Source of the DNA: Clavaria fumosa
Lineage: Eukaryota > Basidiomycota > Agaricomycetes > Agaricales > Clavariaceae
Length of the DNA stretch: 64,000 nt
Reading direction: 5' to 3'
NCBI GenBank assembly: GCA_951802425.1
Contig: OX637794.1
Location: 5,146,001 to 5,210,000 of the forward strand
Positions 19,748 through 30,084 of this stretch are shown piece after piece. Within the stretch, counting starts at the first letter, position 1, and every line of letters starts with the position of its first letter. The translations under genes were made by a program, and so were the position numbers. The notes beneath the pieces are model-generated. The model did no database searches and was not told the DNA's origin. It saw nothing but the letters and a program-made list of their open reading frames with translations.

Positions 19748-21486
19748 ATGTCATATGCTGTGCCAAAGACACCCCAACCCAACCTGCCGAGGATGTGCTT
19801 GAGGTCCCATCGGGATGAAACAGTGCCACCTCAGGCCCCCTCGCCATCCATACACACCCGACCAACAACCTTTGGGTCCCCAGACCCCTTGCCATCCATA
19901 CACACCCGACCAACAACCTTCGGGTCCCCAGACCCCTTGCCATCCATACACACCCGACCCACAACCTTCGGGTCCCCAGACCCCTCGCCATCCATACACA
20001 CCCAACCAACAACCTTCAGGTCCCCAGACCCCTTGCCATCCATACACACCCGACCAACAACCTTCGGGTCCCCAGACCCTGGCCTCTGTGTCCACTTCGT
20101 TAGGGATGATGCTCAGACCAGGTTTGGTTTCCTCGGGGAGCTCCAACCCCTTGGTCCCAGTAACCCTGTATCCTCCCGCTCCACCCACAATGCCTCCAAG
20201 CCCTACTCCACTACCTCGACCCTCAGTCCCTGCTCTTGTGTTGAGATATACACTTACACCAGTACTACCCCCACTATCCCTACTCACAACTAACTACTCT
20301 GGAGTGCTACCAGTGCTTCCTTTTCCGATACCCAGTGTCAACCCACCATCCTCAGCATGAGGGTCAAGATGTCTGCTGCTGCCAACCCCGAGCCTCCCGC
20401 CACAGTTGCCGCCACGACCTTTCGAGATTCTGGGGATTCCGCAAGGAATTCCACCGGCGGTACCTCCTGTGGTACCCATCGGAAATCTGCCCGCTGGTCT
20501 GCCATACTACATCTACTACCCAGCACCTGGAGACGACGGCCCCAAACTCAAGGAGCCCGACGTCTTCACAGGTAAGGACCCAGCATGGCTAACAATGTTC
20601 ATCTTGCAGTGCATTACATGGTTTCTGGGGAAGCCATGGAAATTCACTACTGATCGGGATCGTGTTCTATTCACCACGTCGTATCTCCGAGATCAAGCAA
20701 ATACCTGGTGGATGCCATACCTTGTCCAGCAACCGCCCCCCACAATGTTGGACAATTGGGATAACTTCACCATGGAATTATTTCTGGTATTCAGAAACCC
20801 CCCCCACATATGACTTCGAAGAGCGTGCTGCATAATTTGAAGATGCCCAACAATTCCCGCATCACAGAATACATCGTCACCTTCAATTCGCATGCACCCT
20901 ACACTGGATACAATGACACCGTGCTCGCCAAGGCCTTTTACCAGGGGCTCGCCAACTGCATCAAAGACCAGTTTCAATACACGAGTCGAGAGCAGGAGTT
21001 CACCGGACTCTGTCAACAAGCTTTGGCCTTTGAGCAGCGGTACTGGCAATGCGAGGAAGAACAAGGCCGCTTTCCGACATCCGTCCAATACAGAAAGCGA
21101 CCCGGCGACTCGTCGTGCGGAAATTTGTCAAACCCGATGAAAGACCGCAACGCGAAACCCGCCAACAACCAATCCTCGAACCGCCCTGCGCCCACTCCAG
21201 TAACCAACCCCATCATGACATCCACTCCGGCCAAACCTGCCTCGACCCCTGTAACGAAGCCGAAGGAGGGAAAGATGGAGAAATCCACACCTTGCAGACC
21301 ACTCTCCACCGGGCCGCTGGACTTTGCTTATATTGCATGGGTCAAGGGCATTTCTCGAATACATGCCCGTTGATCCCCGCTAACTGCAATTCTGCTGCCC
21401 GTGCCACCCTCACATTTACCATGACCGCAGCTGAGCCCTTGGCCAGCGACAAGTTGGGAAATGCTCCAGCATCTCAAGGCATGTAG
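19748..21486 (+). pseudogene. Ty3/gypsy gag (frameshifted)
   Basis: Gag protein of a gypsy retrotransposon, which packages the element RNA. The N-terminal part holds a 48-bp tandem repeat, then a Pro/Ser-rich linker. The core at 20,520-20,813 has DVFTGKDPAWL, FLGKPWKFTTDRDRVLF and NTWW, typical of retrotransposon gag. A homopolymer C run near 20,803 shifts the frame into 20,810-21,373 (IKDQFQYTSREQEF, ALAFEQRYW). A CCHC knuckle, CLYCMGQGHFSNTC, lies in another frame at about 21,325-21,370. At least three frame changes make it non-functional. Confidence 0.75.
19844..20083 (+). repeat. 48-bp coding minisatellite, five copies
   Basis: The unit begins CCATCCATACACACCCGACC and recurs exactly every 48 bp (19,844, 19,892, 19,940, 19,988, 20,036), encoding about 16 residues per unit in each open frame. 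All three plus-strand frames and the minus strand stay partly open because 48 is a multiple of three. The gag remnant at 105 starts just after the matching point and lacks the repeat. Confidence 0.9.
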
Positions 21487-21494
21487 GGAGATTC

Positions 21495-21905
21495 TTGAGT
21501 TGCGATATTGCCATAGATACCAATACTGATACCTGTACCATGGATGAACTCCCCTTATACACGGTTCTGTCATCTATTTCTTCTGCTGCCTTTTTGATTT
21601 CTGTTGTTATTCTGCAAATTAGCAATACCCCTGTACCCACACTTGTAGATTGTGGAGCTACCAAATGTTTCATTTTGCCCGACTTTACACCTTTGAAATT
21701 CCGTTCAACACTAACCCGCCCTATACTACTTAGGCTATTTGATGGGTCCATCGCAGGACTGATCACCCAAGTGACCAACCAACAATTCTGCTTTGAGGAC
21801 AGCACAATGCACACTGAACGTTTCTATGTTACCCAACTCCATTCGGATGTGAAGGTCATACTCGGACTGTCATGGCTTTGGAAACACAACCCAGACATCG
21901 ATTGA
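21495..21905 (+). pseudogene. gypsy aspartic protease domain
   Basis: Retroviral-type aspartic protease that would cut the polyprotein. The active-site motif is VDCGATKCFI (Asp at residue 52, usual form D-S/T-G-A), followed about 75 residues later by VILGLSWL, the usual second conserved block (ILGxxWL). The frame stops at TGA 21,903, where the family normally has Trp (DIDW). A second TGA follows near 21,945. After it the same frame continues into the RT linker. Confidence 0.75.
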
Positions 21906-21950
21906 CCAACCCTCTTGATACGATTCTGCAATTCCGATACCTGACTGCTG

Positions 21951-22757
21951 ATGATGAAGCCCTTGCCCACTGTGGCCACCGATGCAGCAAGGCCTGCGGG
22001 GTCTCATGACCCAACCACTGATGAACTCAGGGTCCTGAAGGAGCTCGCTCCTAAGGACTGGTCAACACTGAGCCCAGGACTACCCACAGGGACCACTGGA
22101 AATCCACTGTCAGAGTTGAACCCCACTGCGCCTGATAGCAATTCTGCTATGTCGGGAACTTTGAACTCCACCACATGGGACTGGGAAAACCTACCCAAGG
22201 AGCCTTTGCCACCTTTTCCCACGGTTGTTGCTGCTGATAAAACTTTACCCAACATGAATTTACACAGAACAGGGTCACAGGAAAATTCTGCTGCCCCGTT
22301 GCCCAAACCAGCACCTATCGATATTCGAATTTTGGATCCCGCCCGCTTCACCAACCATCTAGTGGGTGAGGATATAATTCTTCATGCTGTTTATCATTTT
22401 TTCCCTGCACCTGAAGACTCGCTCCAAGTTAATGCCGCACTAGTCAATTCTGAACCCCCAGAAGCAAGGGCGAACCTACCACCTCAATACGCAGACTTTA
22501 CCAATGTCTTCTCTGAGGAAGAGGCCTGCACCCTTCCACCCCACCGAACTTACAATCATGCGATACAACTCGAACCAGACACCAAAGACCCTTGGGGTCT
22601 GCTGTATAACATGTCCGAGCTGGAATTAAAGGTTTTGCATGACTATATTGACGACATGCTCCAGAAGGGATTTATCCACCCTTCTGAATCCCCCACGGGA
22701 GCCCCTGTTGTATTTGCAAAAAAGAAGGACAGTTCACTCTGTCTTTGTGTTGACTAA
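21951..22757 (+). pseudogene. gypsy pol: RT N-terminus, truncated
   Basis: Same frame as the protease. A Pro/Thr-rich linker leads to the conserved pre-RT block near 22,490-22,757: YADFTNVFSEEEA, LPPHRTYNHAIQL, LHDYIDDMLQKGFIHPS, GAPVVFAKKKD and LCVD. The family continues YRxLN, but here the sequence breaks after GTTGACTA and the 651-bp repeat unit begins. All RT catalytic motifs (YxDD) are missing. Confidence 0.8.
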
Positions 22758-23386
22758 CAGCATAGTCCTTGTGCAGATGGAGCATCTGCGCTTTCTTTCA
22801 CTGCAAGCTAACCACTCAAGCTAGTCTTTTGAAATTTTGTGTGCCTATATCTACCCCTCTAATCTTCAATTTCCATGGTTTACATTTTTCCCAAACTCAT
22901 TTCCCAATGCATGCCAAAGCTGCTGACTGAACTAGTCAAAATTCTCCTGTTTGTCAAAACCAACCATAGGATTCCAAAACAAATGGAATGCTATACTGGG
23001 CAATCCCATACCTATCATATTCCATTCCTCTCTCTCCCCTCCCATCACCCACAAAGCAACAATTCCACCATACAGTCAGAATCCAGTTCTCACAGTCCTC
23101 ACACAAGTTTGTACTTGTGGTGGCACCTAATCAAATGGGATCACATTGAAAGATTGAGTATAGTGCATGAATAATACACCCTGACTTTGTTTCAATTACT
23201 CTGCCACATCCAGGACTACAGTTGCCTTCCTACAAACCTAAACAGCACAAGTACCGTACAAGTTTGCAGGCCTCACAGCACAAGATCTAACCGTGAAAAT
23301 CTCTTGAAATTGATCAGGGATGCTCTAAATGATGACCACTATCATATAACATGCTAAACAGACCAAACTGTTTTTCTGCAAATGGT
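22753..23386 (+). repeat. 651-bp repeat family, single copy inside gypsy RT
   Basis: Begins CTAACAGCATAGTCC and carries the terminal hairpin GCAGAT-ggagc-ATCTGC. It matches the tandem units at 40.3-44.6 kb along its length and ends at '...gcaaatggtccct', followed by a (GTT)n run. It interrupts the RT at the Asp of LCVD. Confidence 0.8.
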
Positions 23387-23554
23387 CCCTGTTGTTGTTG
23401 TTGTTGTTGGCTGCTGATGTGCTGTCATTGTTGTTAGCTGTTGGTGTGTCAGCATTGGTCATCATCATTGGCTGCTGGTGTATTGTTGTCATCATTAGCT
23501 CCTGGTGTGTCATCATCATCATCAGCCACTGCTGCCATCATTGGTCATCATTGG
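23387..23554 (+). repeat. GTT microsatellite and TCATCATTGGCTGCTGGTG minisatellite
   Basis: A (GTT)7-like run at 23,389-23,410, then degenerate copies of a 'ctgctggtgtgtcatcatcattgg' unit. The array continues at 24,769-25,023. It is split by the solo LTR at 23,555. Confidence 0.75.
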
Positions 23555-24768
23555 TGTTAGGGCCTGTCCTGTCTCATAAATAACACTGAAGTTGATTTTG
23601 ATGGTGACCAGTCCTGTAAACTCACTAAGACCAATCAACTGTTGAGTATGATCAAGAATACTCAGTCCCAGAAGGTTGCAAAAACATTTGACAGGGTATA
23701 GGAAGGGAAAAAGACAAGTTGAGAAGTGAGAGATGTTGCTGAGAAGGTTGCAAGTAGTCATTACAATGACAAGGAGTATGTCAGTGAAGGCAATGACTTT
23801 GCCAACTCAGAGGAGAACCTGCAAGGTTCCAGAAAGCCAGTAGCAAGATGATAGAAAGAGAGTACTTAAGTGCATGAGTTTGTACAAGCATGGAAGATGA
23901 GTTAGCAGAAAGCAGAGTGTGTCTTGGCATTCTTGAGGTCACAAGTGTGACAAGACCTATCAATTATGGTGGTTCAAAGCTCAAAGGGCATACTAGCCTC
24001 AAGCTTAAACCAAAGTGCATCAATATCAAGTCTACAGTACTGTAGGTACATGCAAGACTTATATATGTGCATTGTACATGTGTAGCTTCTTTGGGAAAGT
24101 ACAAAGGTCTCCCAGTGACAGAACTATAGTAGTATGGGGTATGTTTAGTTGTAAAGTGACTAGGCACATGTTCTACCAAGGTCATGAGGGGTTAGGGAAG
24201 CATAGATAAGGTTGTGAAGATGACCAGTCAAGGGTTGTGACCTAGTAAATAATCATATACATAGCTATTACTACAGGGGGATCCTCAGATCATAGATAAT
24301 GTAGCTATACACTACTGCAGGCAAAGAGGGGAGCATATTTGAAGTACATACACAGCTGACCATTGATTTGGGTGTTAAGGTTATGGCATCATGAGGTGGG
24401 TCATGTGGGTGACACTAGTAATGCAGGTGACCTTGGGCAGGAGGTCACATGAGTAATGCCAGTAACACAAGTAATGCTGGTAGTGCTGGTGGTGCCATGC
24501 TGGATGAAGAGATTGCACAACAGCATGTTGCACATTGATATTGGGGGTTTGGGTGGTGGATGCATGGAGGGTGAGGTGGAAGGAGGCTGCACAAGTATAG
24601 AGTCATGGTCATGAGTATTGTGGAACGATGTGGGCAGTTGGGGAAGGTTCCAGGGGGTGGCAGTGTCTGGAAGTGGGTAGAGTAGTCTGCAAGGTTGTGA
24701 GGGTGTCTGGAGGCTTGTAGGTGCTGATAGAGTTGAATTGGGTAGGGAAAAATGGGTGGATCCTGACA
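23555..24768 (+). mobile_element. Solo LTR-C with ATTGG target duplication
   Basis: TGTTAGGGCCTGTCCTGTCT...GGATCCTGACA, 1,214 bp. ATTGG lies directly before (23,550-23,554) and directly after (24,769-24,773). It sits inside the CATTGGCTGCTGGTG minisatellite, whose units flank both sides. This fixes the true LTR-C termini for the window. Confidence 0.88.
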
Positions 24769-25023
24769 ATTGGCTGCTGGTGCATTGTCATCATTGGCCA
24801 CTGCTGCCATTGTCATGGGCTGCTGGTGCATCATCATCATTGTTATCCACTGGTGTATTGTCATTGTTGTTAGCCACTGGTGTGTCATCATCATTGTCAG
24901 CCACTGCTGCTGTCATTGGTTGTCATTGGCTGCTGGTGCATTGTCATCATTAGCCACTGCTGCCATCATTGGTTGTCATTGTTGTAGGCTGCTGGTGCAT
25001 CATCATTGTTGTCATCATTGTTG
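24769..25023 (+). repeat. Minisatellite, right part
   Basis: Continuation of the array cut by the solo LTR, with units around 'gctgctggtgcattgtcatcatt' and 'gccactgctgccatcattgg'. Short related stretches also occur at 38.74-38.78, 45.00-45.04 and 52.56-52.62 kb just before LTR-B. Confidence 0.7.
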
Positions 25024-25190
25024 TGTCAAGAGTAGGTCAATTCCACCTAAATACAAGTATAAACAGTGATAGGGAGGAGCAGAGCAGTAATTCCAGTGGT
25101 GGGCAGGAATTCTGCATGCTGATCACATTGACAAGAAAGGGTGCATACATGGCTGGGGAGAATGAGGAGTATGTCATGGGAAGAATGACA
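25024..25190 (-). mobile_element. LTR-F 3'-end fragment, reversed
   Basis: TGTCAAGAGTAGGTCAATTCCACC is the exact reverse of the LTR-F terminus (19,720-19,745). Homology continues with decay through 'gaattctgcatgc' to about 25,190. Confidence 0.65.
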
Positions 25191-25423
25191 AAGTCGATTA
25201 TGTAACCAAGGCAAACTACAACGAAGGCAACATGACTAAGGACAACCGCAACACTAGAGACGAGAAAACCAAGGTACCAATGGCAATCAAGAGCGAGGAG
25301 ATGCTCCTCGCTGTTGATGGCCATTGGGGATTGGTTTATGGGATCGAAGCACCTAAGTAATACAAGAACCAATCCGAAACCAGAAACTATGTATTACGTC
25401 AAACGGAATCTTCGACGTTTGGG
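25191..25423. other. Unassigned stretch with a possible gag-like peptide
   Basis: On the plus strand 25,195-25,360 is open and reads ...MAIKSEEMLLAVDGHWGLVYG..., which faintly resembles the start of copia-type gag proteins. The minus strand is also open and hydrophobic. I cannot choose between them; the boundaries are unclear. Confidence 0.25.
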
Positions 25424-25850
25424 CCACTAGACCCAGAGCCTATCCTCGTCCACCGATCGAGAAGGAGACTCCCCAACCTGGACAAACTCGCCCTCGACGT
25501 CTGGCAAAGCCACCGTAGCCATCGCAGGGGCTGATGGAGGAGACGAGGGCGGAGGAGTGGAGTTCCACCCGGAGAAGGAAGTGGGAGAGGCCCACCGAGT
25601 AGGGGGAGCACTGTCCCATTCTACAAGAAAGAAATCAGCAAAGCGAATGAGAAATGGAAGAAAAGACAGTACTGTGGGGGTCCTTGAGTAGGTCACAGAT
25701 AAGGTTGCCCGGGCAGACGACTCGAGGGCATCCCGATGCAAAATGGCCAGGATGGCCGCAAGCGTAGCATCGTCGGGCAACGGTAAGAATGAGGAGGTCG
25801 TCGGCTCCCCTCTGAATCGCCCAATGGAAGGCCGCGCAAGAGAGTACGTG
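25424..25850 (-). pseudogene. Possible host gene fragment with one intron
   Basis: On the minus strand a codon-rich frame (LPDDATLAAILAILHRDALESSARATLS) is followed by GTGACC...CTTTGCTGATTTCTTTCTTGTAG, an about 85-nt interval with donor, branch-like and acceptor features of a fungal intron (about 25,624-25,706). The sequence after the acceptor is Pro/Ser-rich. GC and CpG are higher than in the surrounding repeats. I do not recognise the family. It is cut by LTR-D at 25,851 and has no start codon in view. It could equally be part of a retroelement gene. Confidence 0.35.
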
Positions 25851-26803
25851 TTATGGATCTGGTACTGGGTGCAGTCAGAAATGAGTCACTGAGAGTCATA
25901 ATGACTCAGACAGGTCCTCAATTCCTCATGCAGTTGGTCTACAGGACTAGTAGATCCTCCAGTTCCATAACTTCCTGCTAACAGTATTGGAACCAACACT
26001 GCTAGCAAGGCATTGCTTTGGGCAGATATTATTATTATTAGTAACCTAAGTCACAACATCCCATGGGCTTAGCCATTGATCCCCCATAGTCTGCCTCAAC
26101 CTGGTATCACTCCACAGGCTGATACTATGGCTCAATGACTGACCACTCCATAGGTATTGTACACTTAAGCCAAATCAACATAGATAGGTCAAAAATTGAA
26201 TGGTGAATAACTAGCTAACCAGTGAAGGGAGAATTAAGCTAAAGAGTTCATGAGATTCTCCTGGCTTTGTAGACCATTCTAGCTCTATAAACCTTCTCTC
26301 AATTCTCAATACTTGGCTAGTTATTCACTACTTACTCTGATGAATACATTGATACATTGTACAGACATTGTACAGTAGAGTACCTTGTACCCTATACCGA
26401 AATATTCATATCTCGTTCAATACTTACCGCGCCGAGGGGAGCCGGCACAGGGCGGCTCGTCCGAAGCCTGGGTACCTTTGGGTACCCAGATCATTTGACT
26501 AGACTAAGTCCTTAGTCGGTAGATACTACATTTAGCTTAACTAGACCCTGTCCTTAGTTTAGCTAAATATGTCCTTAGCTCCATGGGGAGCTAGACTCAG
26601 ACTTAGTCCTCTTAGAGGATAGTGTAATCGATGTATGGGTAGGGAATGATGCCTAGAACGCGAGGTTCTGTCAGCTATTTATACTCAAATTCGCATATCT
26701 ACTACATTTGGAAAGATTCAACATAGCTCCTTAACTAGTAATCCTAACATACCGTTTAAGGACTCTAAATTAAGGAATATTCACTGGCTTTACATATCAG
26801 GCA
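25851..26803 (+). mobile_element. LTR-D, copy 2, with an insertion
   Basis: Same termini as copy 1 (TGTTATGGATCTGG...TATCAGGCA), but 953 bp because of a 292-bp insertion. The hairpin near 26,470 has lost its perfect pairing (GGGTACCT in place of GGGTACCC). No matching flanking duplication was found. Confidence 0.65.
26078..26369. mobile_element. 292-bp insertion in LTR-D with CATT duplication
   Basis: LTR-D copy 1 reads agccattgtacag without a break. In copy 2 the same site is CATT-gatccccc...gtacaga-CATT-gtacag, so CATT is duplicated. The insert has a TATA-like 'ctctataaacc' and may itself be a small LTR or MITE. No long terminal inverted repeats are visible. Confidence 0.6.
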
Positions 26804-27869
26804 AAATCATAATTATATCTCATGTCTTCATTGAGATATTCCTTCTCGAAGGTTCTACATATAATCAAAATGACTCATGATGACTCATTTCTTGGGTTCC
26901 GGTCATCGGGGATTGTGGGGAAGGACCCCACGATCACCCCCGATGGCTTCTACGACGTTCCGCGACTTTCCGCGACTTTCTGCGACGTTCCTGGCCTTGA
27001 TCGCGTCATTATCTCATCTATACTTCCTCTGTTTCCTCTTATCTCCCCCAGACTAGTCATAATTAAGCATACTAACCCTATTTAGCATGTGTTTCAGCTG
27101 TATTCTATGCCAAATACATGCTAGTAACACCCTAGTACAAAGGGAGACAAGGGGAGGGCCGAGGGACTGCGCACAAAGGTTGCGAGTGCACAGTCTGCTT
27201 GTGAGGATGACTAGTCCATATCTGGAAGAGCGGCAGCATCGGCCATCACTGCTGATCGCTGCCCTCACCACCGTGAGAACTGGGCCGAACTGTTGGTCCT
27301 CGATCACTCGATCGAGGTCCGATCATGATCGGGACTGCCCCACAATGCCAGAGTGGTGCCAAACTCGCACCAGCGAGTTCGCGACCCTGTAGCTCAGCCG
27401 CAAGTGCTCCACGTCTCTCGTAAACTCGCGGGTATGACCTCACAGACCTTTCCGACATTTCTGTCTGTTCAGACCTTCCATTTAAAACCTCCCTTTAGCG
27501 CTATTCTAGTAATACTAGAGTATGGCCTAAACAGCAGTAGAACCAGCCTGAGCGAGTGAATAACAGTTACTTCCTTTTGCTTTTATGCATATAGGGGTAA
27601 ACGAGCAGTGGGAATTCAATGGTAAAAACCGTTTGTTTGTGCAGTTCTTCGTTCCTGCTGTAGAACCATTTCTTTCCGTCCTAGTACCACTTTCCATAGC
27701 TTATGTCATATTGGGAGTAAGTTTACATGGGTGAGTAGTACAGTATGGGTAAAGGACCTAGAAAGAGCATAGGAATGTATTGAAGAGACGCATAATTGCC
27801 TGGATCATCTGTTCAAGGGGCTAAGTACTATAGGTACTCAAGTACCCTAACAGTACGAGGGGGGCGACT
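26804..27869. other. CpG-retaining interval without a recognised gene
   Basis: No ORF with recognisable features. Short 10-bp repeats (CGACGTTC/CGCGACTTTC) at 26,953-26,992; self-complementary GATC-rich strings at 27,300-27,335. The purine-rich 'acgaggggggcgac' at 27,856-27,869, just before a TGTTGG start, looks like a polypurine tract, so this may be the 3' non-coding end of a retroelement. Confidence 0.4.
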
Positions 27870-28381
27870 TGTTGGAAGACATTGGAGGAGGGGAGGAAGT
27901 TGAGCTTGTGAGGGCCCCAGCACATAACAAGGATGGGGGAAGAGAAGCGGTACAGGCCCTCCTTATATACTGTGAAGGACGGATAAGAACCGGAAGATAA
28001 GCGAGGCGGTGGGAAGGGACCGTCACACAGGAGCACATGACGAATGAAGGAGCATGTGGAGATAAGCCGCGCCATGTGGAAGACTGCGGAGCAGCACATG
28101 GCCGATAAGCGAAAGGCGATGATGTTCAAGATAAGAGTGTAGGGCAGCATTCGGCAAGCTGCGGACTGTGCGAGCCCACAAGGGCAGCTGCGTCGAAGAG
28201 CAGTAGCAGGCAGCTGCGGACTGAGCAGGCCTGCAGGAGGACACACCGCAGTAGATGGATAGCATCCTTGGGCTGCGGACGATAGGCTGCGCCGCAGGAA
28301 CCCGCAGCACCCCTGAGGTATATAAGGGGTGTAGTGACATGGGAAACCCCTTAGCATTGTTCACTTGTCCCTTTCACCTTA
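27870..28381 (+). mobile_element. LTR-E (probable)
   Basis: Starts TGTTGGAAGACATTGG right after a purine-rich tract and has a TATA box (gaggtatataagggg, near 28,316). It is followed by a gag-like frame. The 3' boundary is uncertain. The open 178-codon minus-strand frame over it is a by-product of the sequence. Confidence 0.5.
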
Positions 28382-28869
28382 TCGTACTTTGGTGAAATCA
28401 CACTGGCTTTCCCTACTGCCGATGAGAGATACCCCCTCTCCTCCTGGCCCGAAGTAGCGACTACACCAACCTACGGATGGATCTACCCGACGCTGACTCA
28501 GCGACGAGCGCAGATCACACGACTCACACACCACCTGACTGAGTTCAGTCACTCCATCTGTGTCGATATCCTTGGACGCGATCACCCCGACCGCCAAGCC
28601 CTCGAGCACACGTTTGCATGAGGAGTAGCCAATCTCAGGCACCGAGTTATCGAAGCCAACGACTCTGAGTACAGAGCCAGAGCCACCCTACTTCGCTCTT
28701 TCCTAGGCCCCGGAAGACCCAGCGACAGAGTAATATCCCAATTCGACCCCATTGACCAGACCGCTTTCGATCCTCTCATTCTGGCACTCGGGACTAACAT
28801 AATCTCGGCACCCGATCACCTGACGGAAAGCACTTCCGAGCCTTCGGCCCAGCTTCCCGTAACAAGTAG
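28382..28869 (+). pseudogene. Gag-like fragment after LTR-E
   Basis: A single frame of about 163 codons interrupted only by TGA at 28,619 (likely a decayed CGA). Readable parts: AFPTADERYPLSSWPEV, YGWIYPTLTQRRAQITRL, DILGRDHPDRQALEHTF, YRARATLLRSFLGPGRPSD. It begins directly after LTR-E without an ATG in this frame, so the start is lost or lies in another exon. Codon use and CpG content are gene-like. Probably the N-terminal part of a retroelement Gag; no conserved motif confirms it. It ends where a reversed LTR-F fragment begins. Confidence 0.45.
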
Positions 28870-28985
28870 TAGGACAACACAATGAAGGGATTTGACCTGG
28901 AGACCACACAAGAGGGTGGCCACTATGTGACACCCAGTCAAGTACCTCAGGTGGCTCTTGACAGTGATCCTTGTGCCTAGCATCC
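28870..28985 (-). mobile_element. LTR-F internal fragment, reversed
   Basis: Reverse complement of about 19,490-19,610 ('cacaaggatcnctgtcaagagc', 'catagtggccaccctct'). Only about 115 bp remain. Confidence 0.65.
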
Positions 28986-28998
28986 ATTGGCAGAAGGC

Positions 28999-29621
28999 TG
29001 TTATGGCCTGTCCTGTCTCATAAATAGCACTGAAGGTCAATTTGTTGGTGACCATTTTTGAAAGCTTGCTAAGACCAAACAACTTTCAACTACAATCAAG
29101 GATACTCAGTCCTGGAAGGTCATGAAAATGTCTGGTGAAGTGTAGGAATGGGAAAAGACAAGTGGGGAAGGGGAAGATGTCACTAGGAAGGTCACGAAGT
29201 TGATGAAGCATAGGGGGGAGGGAAAGATGAGTTGAGAGAGGGAGGACATTGCTGAGAAGGTCATGAAGTCAATAGATGAAGCATAGAAGGAGAAATTGAC
29301 AAGTTAAAGAGAAAAGGATGTTGCTGAGAGGGTTGTGAGTGGTCATGATGGTGTTGAGAGACATGTTGGTGAAGGCGATGACTTTGCCAACCAACAGGAG
29401 AACATGTGGGGTTCAAGGAATCAGTACCAAGATGAAATAAAGGAAGATACTTAGGTACACAAGTTTATACAAGCATGGAGGATGAGTTTAGAAAGAAGCA
29501 GAGTAGTCACAGAGTAGTCTTGGTGTTGTCAAGGTCACCAAGCAAGACAAGACCTATCAATTGTGGTGGTTCCAAGCTCAAAGGGCATAATAGCCTCAAG
29601 CTTAAACCAATGTGCATCAAG
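28999..29621 (+). mobile_element. LTR-C, 5' part with three internal 75-90-bp units
   Basis: Starts TGTTATGGCCTGTCCTGTCT and matches LTR-C up to 'accaatgtgcatcaa'. The 'ttgctgagaaggtca' block is present about three times (29,165-29,345), against one copy in the solo LTR at 23.6 kb. It stops at 29,621 against a different repeat. Confidence 0.65.
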
Positions 29622-30084
29622 AACTGGGACTTCCTTTCTAATCAACTACATCAACATGCACAACAAAAACAATGAAACCACAAAAATCGCCTAGTATCCT
29701 AGTCCCTTATAATCCTCTAGCTTAGCTTGACTGCTACTGTAATGCATATATACTTTGGGAGATGGAGGAATGTCAAGTAATCCCAGGGAAGCCCCTGTGG
29801 ACCCAGGGACTGATGTGCCAACATGTGTGACACCACCACAGATCCCCGCTCCCCCCACCCACACACCCAGCTCCAGCAACCCAGCAGCAAACCCAGACCG
29901 GAATGAAGAAACATGAGATGCAGCAATGGCAAGAATGGTACTACAGAGAATCGGCATCCAAATCCTTGAAGGACCAGTAACAGTCTTGGACATGGCCACA
30001 GCCATCAGACAAATGATACATGCTGGAACCAGAATCCCCAAAAACTATGGCAGATGCAATGTTAGCAATTGTGACCCTCCTGCA
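29622..30084 (+). mobile_element. LTR-H-like fragment and a degenerate gag-like stretch
   Basis: 'gacttcctttctaatcaac...cctagtatcctagtccctta' recurs at 56,182-56,260 and 61,258-61,350. From about 29,780 to 30,080 the plus strand reads Pro-rich then MARMVLQRIGIQILEGPVTV, suggesting a gag remnant. No motif confirms it. Confidence 0.35.

Noticed and set aside
22753..25023. LTR retrotransposon between the 651-bp unit and the minisatellite
   Set aside because: The only LTR there is a solo LTR-C with its own ATTGG duplication inside the minisatellite.
25037..25372. Hydrophobic minus-strand frame resembling a membrane protein
   Set aside because: It overlaps the reversed LTR-F end and a better plus-strand frame; the hydrophobicity comes from reading A/C-rich sequence backwards.
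18384..26803. LTR-D pair as the two LTRs of one gypsy element enclosing 19-22.7 kb
   Set aside because: No matching target duplications, a separate LTR (TGTCACAACCC...TTGACA) lies directly before gag, and much unrelated DNA lies between. More likely two independent LTR-D remnants.
27821..28357. 178-codon minus-strand frame over LTR-E
   Set aside because: It lies antisense across a TATA-bearing LTR; Cys/Ser/Leu-rich without motif.
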